Below, piece after piece: positions 57,387-64,000 of a stretch of DNA of 64,000 nucleotides. Position numbers and translations under genes: made by a program. The stretch is from positions 99,693 to 163,692 of the forward strand of contig CANJQN010000005.1 of NCBI GenBank assembly GCA_947476465.1, in the 5' to 3' direction. The notes under the pieces were generated by a model. The model ran no database searches. It worked only from the letters and a program-made list of their open reading frames with translations, and was not told where the DNA came from. The DNA comes from Comamonadaceae bacterium. GTDB lineage: Bacteria > Pseudomonadota > Gammaproteobacteria > Burkholderiales > Burkholderiaceae_C. How positions within the stretch are numbered: the first letter of the stretch is position 1; every line of letters begins with the position of its first letter.

Positions 57387-58478
57387 TCAGCTCCTCGATA
57401 GGCCATGTTGGCCATTGCCTCGTGTTACCAACGCGACCAGCGCGTCGGCGATCTTGGCTGTGGGCAGCACCTGCGTGGCACCACCCAGGGCGATGGCGAC
57501 ACCCGGCATGCCGTGCACCAACGAGCTTTCCAGGTCTTGTGCGATGGTCACGGCCCCCCGTTCTTTCATCGCTTTCAGTTCGTCGGCGCCGTCCCTGCCC
57601 ATGCCGGTCAGCAACACGCCGACCGCGTTCGGGCCATACACCTGCGCCATCGTGCGAAACAGGTAGGCCACAGCCGGCCGCAGGTTATTCTCGGGTGCCT
57701 CGCGGGTCAGGACGATGACACCGCCGCTGCCGATGCCCATGTGGAAATCATCCGGCGCCAGGTACACATGCCCTGGCAACGGGATCGTCGCGTCGGAAGC
57801 GATCTGAACCTGCATGCTGGTGGTCTGGTTCAGCCACTCGGCCATACCGGACACAAAGCCCTTGGCAATGTGCTGCACGATCAGGACCGGCGCGGCAAAG
57901 TCTTTGGGGAGGCCGGCGAGAATGGTCTGCAGCACCCGCGGTCCGCCAGTGGATGCGCCGATGCCGATCAGCTTGATCTGCGCCGGCGCGCGCTGCCAAT
58001 TCGCGGCCGGGACAGGTTCCGGCGGTCGCGAGGCCGCCCCTCGCGAGCGGGCCCCGCGGCGCACGACCTTGACCTCCGACATCAGCTTGACCGTTTCCAG
58101 TAGGTGCGCGGCCTTCGCCGCGAAATCGCCGTGCTCGTGGGCCAGGGGTTTTTCGATGCAGGCAACGGCGCCCGCCTCCACCGCCTTGAAGACAATGACA
58201 ACGTCCTTGGCCCTGGCGGTGGCGCTGCAGATGACGATCGGCACCGGATGCGTCTCCATGATGCGCCGCGTCGCTTCGAAACCGTCCATGCGTGGCATAT
58301 GGATATCCATCAGCACCAAGTCGGGCTTGCTTGCGGTGACAAAATCCAGCGCCGCCTGACCATCGTCAACCGAGGCCACCACTTGAATCCGCGGATCCGA
58401 TTCGAGAAGGTTTACGAGAAACAGGCGCGTCACCGCCGAGTCATCCGCCACCAGGACCTTGATCTTGGGATCGTTCAT
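57387..58478 (-). CDS. cheB: CheB: chemotaxis methylesterase/response regulator
   Basis: 363 residues from ATG 58478. An alternative is TTG 58511, overlapping the cheA stop (TTGA) and adding 11 residues encoded by a tandem 12-base repeat (58479-58502). A receiver domain (VLVADDSAVTRLF, phospho-Asp58 in LVLMDIHMPRMDGF) and a methylesterase domain (GIGASTGGPRVLQ with Ser, LIVQHIAKGF with His, GMGRDGADELK with Asp) are both complete. It demethylates or deamidates the MCP of this operon for adaptation. Confidence 0.9.
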   Translation of the reverse strand: MNDPKIKVLVADDSAVTRLFLVNLLESDPRIQVVASVDDGQAALDFVTASKPDLVLMDIHMPRMDGFEATRRIMETHPVPIVICSATARAKDVVIVFKAVEAGAVACIEKPLAHEHGDFAAKAAHLLETVKLMSEVKVVRRGARSRGAASRPPEPVPAANWQRAPAQIKLIGIGASTGGPRVLQTILAGLPKDFAAPVLIVQHIAKGFVSGMAEWLNQTTSMQVQIASDATIPLPGHVYLAPDDFHMGIGSGGVIVLTREAPENNLRPAVAYLFRTMAQVYGPNAVGVLLTGMGRDGADELKAMKERGAVTIAQDLESSLVHGMPGVAIALGGATQVLPTAKIADALVALVTRGNGQHGLSRS

Positions 58479-58507
58479 GTGAGGTGTCGCGTGAGGTGTC
58501 GCATCAT

Positions 58508-60754
58508 TCAAATCAGCCGCTGGACAGCCTCGATCAAGTTGCTTTGATCAAAGCTGCTCTTGACAATGTAGGCATTGGCGCCAGCGTCGACGCCGCGCTC
58601 GCGGTCCTCCCGTGTTTCCAGCGCAGTCACCAGCACCACCGGGAGTTCCCCCAGTTTCTTGTCGGCACGGATGCGCGCCGTCAGACCGAATCCGTTCAGG
58701 CGCGGCATTTCCACATCGGACACCAGCAGGTCGAAGGATTCGGTGCGCAACAGTCCGAACGCCTCCATGCCATCTACCGCCGTTGTGACCTTGTAGCCGG
58801 CGGATTCGAGGATGTTCTTGATCAGCATGCGGGAGGTGATCGAGTCATCGGCGACGAGAACCGCCTTCGCGTGCTCCGGCTTCGTTTGCGCCGCCGCCCG
58901 CACCCCGGCGCCGGCCACATGCCGGGCGGACTTGAGCAAGTCGGCGACATTGAGAATCGGCGCCACCTGGCCGGAACCCAGCACCGTGGCGGCGGCGATA
59001 TTGCGCACGCGTGACAGCGGCTTTGCCAGCGGTTTGACCAGAATTTCCTGCTCGTCCAGCACCGCATCCACGGCGAACGCGACACGCTGCTCGCCCGCGC
59101 CCAGTACGATCACCGGCACGCCACCGGCGCAAGGGTCGGCGTGCTGCGTGGGCGGCAATTGCAGGACCTGGGCCAGCCAGACGAGGGACATCGCACGCCC
59201 GGCGAACGAGAGGGTCTCTCGCCCCTCGACGGTTCGAATGTCGTCGGGCTGGGCGCGCAACACATGCTGGACCTGGACCGTCGGCACCACCAGCAGCCGC
59301 CCCGCGGCCATGACCAGGATGCCGCGAAACGTTGCCCGCGTCGCCGGCAGCACGATCCGGAACGCGGTCCCATACCCCGCCTGACTGTCGACCGATATGC
59401 TGCCCCCCAGTTTGCTGACCTTTTCCTGCACGATGGCCAGCCCCAGTCCACGGCCCGACAGCCGCGTGATCATTGCGCTGGTCGACAGGTCGGATTCAAA
59501 AATCAACGCCTGCGCCTCGGGCTCGCTGAGCCGAGCCGCGTCTTGCGCCGAAACGAGGCCGCGCTTGACAGCCGCCGCCCTGACCTTGCCGGTGTCAATG
59601 CCAGCGCCGTCGTCGGACACCGTCAGCTCGACTTGGTTGCCGCTGATGTGTGACACGCCCAGCTTGATCGTTGCCCTCGGTGGCTTGCCGCACCGTGTGC
59701 GTTCGGCCGCGGTTTCGATGCCATGATCGATGCTGTTTCGCAGCAGATGAATCAGCGGGTCCTTCATCTCCTCGAGAATGCTTTTTTCGATCTCGATGTT
59801 CTTGCCATGAACAATGAGCTCGGCCTCCTTGCCCTGATCGCGGCACAGGTCGCGCACCAGCTTCGGCAACGCTGCCGACAGCGTCGCAAAGGGCAGCAAC
59901 AGCAGCTTCTTGGAAGCCTCCAGCAGATCGTCCAGCCGCTTGCCGATGACGTGGAGGTCCTGCTGCGCGGCTTGGCTCAGCGCCGTCGCCTCGCCTTGCA
60001 TGGCCTTGACCTGATCGAGGTTCCAGTCGACAAACGCGAGCAGCCTGGTCAGGCCGGCACTGGATGAGGGGTGGGCGCCGCCGGTCTCCGTCCGGTCCAG
60101 CGCCCGGCGCAGTGCCCGCAGTTGCGGTTCGACCGCCGCGCATTCGTCCCTCCAAGCCGTCAAGCGTTGCGCCAGTTCACGCGAGTCCTGCGCCCGCTGG
60201 CGGGCGCTCAGTTTCACGCCGAGCATCTCCGCGGCTTCCACCAGGCGCGCCTCGAGTTTGGCGACGTCGACGCGAACCGTTTGCGGGGCGGAGAAATCCT
60301 CGTTCGTCGTGGCCGGCGCCGGCGCCGGTTCTTGCGGGTCACCGGCCGTTGGCGCTTGCGGCGGCCTACCGGGCGGATCGAATACCGCTGGGGACGCGGT
60401 CGCGCCCTCGGCCGCCGGCGGTGCAGACATGGCGCTTGCAATGGCATCGAGCGTGCGGTGCAAGCTGTCGAGCGCGGCGACCGACGAATCGCTCTGACCT
60501 TGCTTCCAGGCGGCGAAGACGTCTTCCAGCGTCTGGCACAAGGACTCGATCTCGGTGAAATCCACCGCCCGGGCGGCGCCTTTCAGACTGTGCGCGGCGC
60601 GGAACACGGTTTCCACGATCTGGCGCTGCTGCTCGGGCGCAGGCGATTTCTCCAGATCAAGCAAACCGGCCGTGATCGCCTGCAAATGCTCCGCCGCCTC
60701 GACCTTGAAGATCGCCTGCAGCTGCTTGAGGAATTCTTCCTGCTGAGTGGTCAT
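58508..60754 (-). CDS. CheA-REC hybrid histidine kinase
   Basis: 748 residues. HPT (phospho-His55 in FRAAHSLKGAARAVDF), a Pro/Ala-rich linker, dimerisation, HATPase (LLRNSIDHGIETAAERT, DDGAGIDTG, GRGLGLAIVQEKV), CheW-like domain (QAGYGTAFRIVLP onward) and a C-terminal receiver (AVLVADDSITSRMLI, acceptor Asp in DLLVSDVEMPRLNGF). A P2 domain is not apparent. REC attached to CheA is typical of Wsp and other ACF-class systems and can act as phosphate sink. The gene overlaps cheB if TTG 58511 is used there. Confidence 0.9.
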   Translation of the reverse strand: MTTQQEEFLKQLQAIFKVEAAEHLQAITAGLLDLEKSPAPEQQRQIVETVFRAAHSLKGAARAVDFTEIESLCQTLEDVFAAWKQGQSDSSVAALDSLHRTLDAIASAMSAPPAAEGATASPAVFDPPGRPPQAPTAGDPQEPAPAPATTNEDFSAPQTVRVDVAKLEARLVEAAEMLGVKLSARQRAQDSRELAQRLTAWRDECAAVEPQLRALRRALDRTETGGAHPSSSAGLTRLLAFVDWNLDQVKAMQGEATALSQAAQQDLHVIGKRLDDLLEASKKLLLLPFATLSAALPKLVRDLCRDQGKEAELIVHGKNIEIEKSILEEMKDPLIHLLRNSIDHGIETAAERTRCGKPPRATIKLGVSHISGNQVELTVSDDGAGIDTGKVRAAAVKRGLVSAQDAARLSEPEAQALIFESDLSTSAMITRLSGRGLGLAIVQEKVSKLGGSISVDSQAGYGTAFRIVLPATRATFRGILVMAAGRLLVVPTVQVQHVLRAQPDDIRTVEGRETLSFAGRAMSLVWLAQVLQLPPTQHADPCAGGVPVIVLGAGEQRVAFAVDAVLDEQEILVKPLAKPLSRVRNIAAATVLGSGQVAPILNVADLLKSARHVAGAGVRAAAQTKPEHAKAVLVADDSITSRMLIKNILESAGYKVTTAVDGMEAFGLLRTESFDLLVSDVEMPRLNGFGLTARIRADKKLGELPVVLVTALETREDRERGVDAGANAYIVKSSFDQSNLIEAVQRLI

Positions 60755-60768
60755 CGCGCGTCAGCTTT

Positions 60769-62496
60769 TCACACTTGATACCGCTCGACCCTCTGATTGA
60801 GGCGCTGGCCCAGCTCATTGAGGTTGCGCGCCGCGGTCTCCAATTGCTTGGCACCGGCCACGTTCTGGCTGCTCGCCTGTTTGATGCTCTCCATGGCCCC
60901 CGCCACCTGGTCCACCCCCACGATCTGCTGCTGGCTGGACGCCGCGATCTGCGTGGCCGCCTGCGCCGCCTCGTTCGCACTGCCGATGAGTGCGTGGATC
61001 GCCTCGCCCGCCACTTCGGTCTGCCGGGTTCCTGCCTCCACCGCCTTGCCCCCTTGCTCGGTCGCCATCACCGCCGTGGTTGTCGCTTTCTGGATATCGC
61101 CCAAAATGGTGCGCACCTGGTTGGTGGCCTGCCGTGATTGCTCGGCCAGGCTCTTGACCTCCTGGGCCACCACCCCAAAACCCTTGCCGTGCTCGCCCGC
61201 CTTGGCCGCTTCGATGGCCGCGTTGACCGCCAGCAGGTTCGATTGCGCCGCCAGGTCTTCCACCGTCGCGATGATCTGGCCGATGGTCAGGCTCTGCTCG
61301 GACAGCCGCGCCATGCTTGCGGAAATCGCCTCCATCTGCTGGCGGATGCGGACCATGGCGGCGGCGACGTCGGCGGTGGACTTGCGCCCGTCCACGGCGC
61401 TTTGCGCCGCCCGCTGCGCGCTCTCGGCGACGCTCTTGACCTTCTGGCTCGCCAGCTGCGTCGTTTGCCGAACTTCCTCGACCGTGGTGGTGGTCTGGCT
61501 CACCGCGGCGGCCGACTCGCTGGCACTGGCGGCCAGTTGACCGGTCGAGGCGACGATGTCTCTGGCCGATGAACTCAGGACGTTGACGCCGTGTGTGATA
61601 TCGCCCGTCAGCTGCCGCAAATTCTCCACCAGGGCCGAAAACGCATTGCCCAAAACATCCTTGTTCGATTGCGGCTGGACTCTCACACGCAGGTCGCCGG
61701 CGGCAATCTTGCTGGCCACGGCGGCCATGTCCTTGAGCGAGTCCGTCATCCGGGCAAAGGCCTGGATCAGAACGCCAATTTCATCCCGCCGGTTGTCCAT
61801 GACAACGTTGACATCCAGGTCTCCGACCGCGATTCGCTCCGCCTTATCCGAAATTTTCTTGAGCGGAGTGGCAATGTTGCGCGTGATGACGAAACCAGCC
61901 AATGCCGCCAACACCAGTGCGGCGAGCGTACCGAACACCAACACCATTTTCGTATTCTCGGCATGAGCATCCACCTCTTCGCCTCGTTGTTTCAGCAAGG
62001 CGGACTCTTCGCTTTTCATCTGATCTAAAACCTTGTCGACCTCATCACTCAATGTTTTGCCGCCGCCGCCCCTGACGCGGTCGACCGCTGGTTTCTGACC
62101 GTGGGTTTGATACAACTTGACCGTTTCCTCCGCAAATTCGATGCGTTTCCTGATCAGCGGCTCCAGCATGTCGAGTCGTTGCTGTTGGCGCGGATTGTCA
62201 GATGTCATCATTCGCACCTGCTGGAGGACCGGCCCGATACGCGCCGCTGCGGCGCGGGACTGCTCGAGAAAGCGCTCCTGATCGGTCAAGTAGTAGCTGC
62301 GATTCCCAAGCTCTACATCCCTTAAAAACATAGGCGGCTGATCGAGCTGGGCCAAGACCTGGAGGGTGCGCTTGTGCGAGTTCGACGCCTCTACCAGCTG
62401 CGTCGTCGCACGGTAAGAGGCTGCGCCCACAATCACAAAGACGGCCAGCGTCAGGTTGAAGCCCGCAGCGATCTTGGTTCCGACATTCCATTTCAT
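60769..62496 (-). CDS. Methyl-accepting chemotaxis protein with CHASE3-like sensor
   Basis: 575 residues, ATG 62496. TM1 about 10-30, a periplasmic helical domain resembling CHASE3 (RDVELGNRSYYLTDQERFLEQ), TM2 184-205, then HAMP (ATPLKKISDKAERIAVGDLD) and the signalling hairpin (IIATVEDLAAQSNLLAVNAA, IEAAKAGEHGKGFGVVAQEV). No PAS or ligand-binding pocket is evident. There is no pentapeptide tether for CheR/CheB at the C-terminus. Confidence 0.9.
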   Translation of the reverse strand: MKWNVGTKIAAGFNLTLAVFVIVGAASYRATTQLVEASNSHKRTLQVLAQLDQPPMFLRDVELGNRSYYLTDQERFLEQSRAAAARIGPVLQQVRMMTSDNPRQQQRLDMLEPLIRKRIEFAEETVKLYQTHGQKPAVDRVRGGGGKTLSDEVDKVLDQMKSEESALLKQRGEEVDAHAENTKMVLVFGTLAALVLAALAGFVITRNIATPLKKISDKAERIAVGDLDVNVVMDNRRDEIGVLIQAFARMTDSLKDMAAVASKIAAGDLRVRVQPQSNKDVLGNAFSALVENLRQLTGDITHGVNVLSSSARDIVASTGQLAASASESAAAVSQTTTTVEEVRQTTQLASQKVKSVAESAQRAAQSAVDGRKSTADVAAAMVRIRQQMEAISASMARLSEQSLTIGQIIATVEDLAAQSNLLAVNAAIEAAKAGEHGKGFGVVAQEVKSLAEQSRQATNQVRTILGDIQKATTTAVMATEQGGKAVEAGTRQTEVAGEAIHALIGSANEAAQAATQIAASSQQQIVGVDQVAGAMESIKQASSQNVAGAKQLETAARNLNELGQRLNQRVERYQV

Positions 62497-62524
62497 GACT
62501 CAGATTCCCCTTGGTTGTGCGGTT

Positions 62525-63070
62525 TCAATTTCCCACCTCTTCATGCACGATGATCTTCGGAGCGGCCAGCAAGCGGTCGAGGTCCAGTACCACCCGGCGG
62601 TCCGCTGTCACGCCTTTGAGATAGTCGGCCCGGATGCCGGTGAGGGTTGGCAGCGATGCCTGCAAGGCGCCGATGGGAACGGACCGGACACCCTCGATTT
62701 CGTCCGCCAGCAGGCCGATCTCGAGACCGTTGCCATGAACCACGATGATGCGGTGCAGGTCGGTCAAGCCCTGGTCCGGCAGATTGAAAAATTTCTTGAT
62801 GTCGATCACTGGAGTGATGCGACCGCGCACGTTCACCAGGCCGCGCACGAAGGCCGGCGTGCAGGGCAGCGGCGTCAGATCGTTCAGGGGATAGACCTCG
62901 CGCACGTGGCGCGTCTCCAGTGCATAGGATTCCTGGGCCAGACGAAACTCCAGCAGTTCCAGCGAGGCGGCGGTGACCGTGGCGCTCTCCTGCGGGCGCG
63001 CCAGGGCGCGGGCCCGGGCGCGCAGGATGGCTTGGGGGTCGGCAAAGGTGGCGCGGGTCGGAGCGGTCAT
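62525..63070 (-). CDS. cheW: CheW-type scaffold protein
   Basis: 181 residues. The CheW fold shows as LEFRLAQESYALETRHVREVYPL, LPCTPAFVRGLVNVRGRITPVIDIKKF and VHGNGLEIGLLADEIEGV. It links the MCP to CheA. The start overlaps the stop of the cheR-TPR remnant (ATGA at 63067-63070). Confidence 0.9.
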   Translation of the reverse strand: MTAPTRATFADPQAILRARARALARPQESATVTAASLELLEFRLAQESYALETRHVREVYPLNDLTPLPCTPAFVRGLVNVRGRITPVIDIKKFFNLPDQGLTDLHRIIVVHGNGLEIGLLADEIEGVRSVPIGALQASLPTLTGIRADYLKGVTADRRVVLDLDRLLAAPKIIVHEEVGN

Positions 63071-63856
63071 GGCGCCGGCTCCGGGTCCGTGATGGCGCCG
63101 AGGGTTTCGGCGAGGCGGCCGGCGGTCAATCCGTCCGATTCGGGCAGAAGATCGTCCAGTTGGTAACGCTGCAGCAGACGCTTCGCGTTGGCGAAATGCT
63201 TACCTGCTTCACCGTTGTCGCCGCGGCTGCGCGCCAGGTTGCCAAGCGAAAAGTGGGCCAGCACAAAGCCTGGGTCGAGAAAGGTTGCCCGCCGCAGCGA
63301 GGTGCGTGCCGGCGCGTGATCACCCCGCTCCAGCAGGACGACCGCGCGCAGGTAATGGCCAGCCGGGTCCAGTTTGTCGGCGGCGATCCAGCGCTCGCAC
63401 CAGGTGAGCGCCTGCGCAAGCTGGCCCAGGTTGCCCAGCGCTCGGGCCAGCAGCGAAAATGCCGCCGCCCCGCCCCCAAGTGCGAGCGGGGCGGCCAGCA
63501 AGCTGTCAACCACTTCCGCAAAACGGCCTTGCTGGTACAGCGCTTGCGCGGACGCGAGGGCGCGGTCCGGCGCTTGCGGCCGGGCGTGGTGTTCCGCCGG
63601 CGCAACGGACGCCGAAACCGCTGCCGGAACGGCCGACGGTGCCCACGGGAAGGGCGCCTCGATCGCGTGAGCAGCCAATTTTGGGGTGCCGGTGGACGCC
63701 TGCGTGTTCAGCTGCGGCCGAGGCGGCGTGGCGCCTTTCTGAAACAGGTTCGCATCGAACAAGTTGACAGCGTTGAACGACGAAAACTGGTCGGTCAATG
63801 CTTCGCTGGGACTGACCGCCAGCCACCCGCCTTCGATCAGCGACCGATGCAGATCA
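63067..63856 (-). pseudogene. CheR methyltransferase with TPR tail, truncated by an IS
   Basis: Reading from the IS boundary, LHRSLIEGGWLAVSPSEAL followed by DQFSSFNAVN is the end of the CheR catalytic domain. A Pro/Ala-rich linker and three TPR-like repeats follow (ALASAQALYQQGRFAEVVDSL, WCERWIAADKLDPAGHYLRA, LRRATFLDPGFVLAHFSLGN, KHFANAKRLLQRYQ). This is the WspC/CheR-TPR type. About two thirds of the catalytic domain, including its SAM site, lies beyond the insertion, so the gene is broken in the window. A TTG at 63798 could still give a TPR-only protein. Confidence 0.75.
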
Positions 63857-64000
63857 CTACTGTCCGGTTAAGTGAGCCACGCCGAGCCTGAGATCAAGCA
63901 TTGGCGCGGGTTGTAGGCCGATTTCGTTTGGTGCCGACTTGAACTTCGTTTTCCCAGAATCGCGTACTTTCCTCGGCTTAGCAGCCTTGGGGAGCCCGCA
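63857..64000 (-). mobile_element. Insertion sequence, end with transposase C-terminus (partial)
   Basis: The frame is open on the minus strand for 47 codons from the window edge and ends in LDLRLGVAHLTGQ with TAG at 63859-63857. The DNA end is marked by ACTGTCCGGTTAAGTG (63859 on), a typical inverted-terminal-repeat start, after which cheR sequence resumes in frame. The basic segment AKPRKVRDSGKTKF and the short tail fit a DDE transposase, possibly IS4-like. The family, the other end and the target duplication cannot be seen. Confidence 0.65.

Overview
The window is high-GC chromosomal DNA from a betaproteobacterium, most likely a Comamonadaceae-type member of the Burkholderiales. This rests on the linked gene orders gltBD, mlaFEDACB-ibaG-murA-hisGDCBHAFIE-tatABC, on two Bug-type (TctC) solute receptors, and on dispersed palindromic repeats of the kind common in that family. 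No rRNA, tRNA or CRISPR array was found. The left end is inside an MFS transporter gene. The right end is inside an insertion sequence that has cut a cheR-type gene.

Region 1 (1-17.4 kb) is accessory and mosaic. It holds a DUF1415 gene, a methyltransferase whose 3' end runs into an antisense NACHT-NTPase relic, an AbiE-type type IV toxin-antitoxin operon with a clear inverted-repeat operator, and small secreted proteins. It also has a PQQ-dependent sugar dehydrogenase, a 676-residue secreted protein built from GNDxY repeats (with a paralogous scrap 3.3 kb away), a BKACE (DUF849) relic, a thiolase/SDR pair, a 24-residue membrane peptide gene, pirin, and an HTH/PIN toxin-antitoxin pair preceded by three tandem 9-bp repeats. 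A Nudix hydrolase and a flavodoxin-like protein close the region.

Region 2 (17.7-28.5 kb) is a catabolic island. Behind a PaiB-like regulator, eight minus-strand genes run divergently from an IclR regulator: a MaoC-DUF35-MaoC triple fusion, an Ltp2-like thiolase-fold protein, a Bug receptor, an alpha-methylacyl-CoA racemase-like protein, a PECR-like SDR, an acyl-CoA dehydrogenase, a class III CoA-transferase and a second Bug receptor. Together they look like uptake, CoA activation, racemisation, dehydrogenation, hydration and retro-aldol cleavage of a branched acyl side chain. The substrate is unknown.

Region 3 (28.5-56 kb) is mostly core genome: a RAYT transposase, glutamate synthase (gltBD), the Mla phospholipid transport operon, an ABC-2 exporter, ibaG, murA, the whole histidine pathway except hisZ, a HIT protein, tatABC, a membrane-anchored DegS/DegQ-like protease, a Nif3-family protein and pdxA. 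Four copies of a ~100-bp repeat (family A) sit between genes inside these operons. A second repeat (family B) lies upstream of pdxA and, in frame, inside gltB. REP-like hairpins occur at four places.

Region 4 (56-64 kb) is a minus-strand chemosensory operon: cheR-TPR (truncated by the IS), cheW, an MCP with a CHASE3-like sensor, a CheA-REC hybrid, cheB and a REC-histidine kinase. It resembles Wsp-type alternative chemosensory systems, but its last gene encodes a REC-histidine kinase rather than a diguanylate cyclase.
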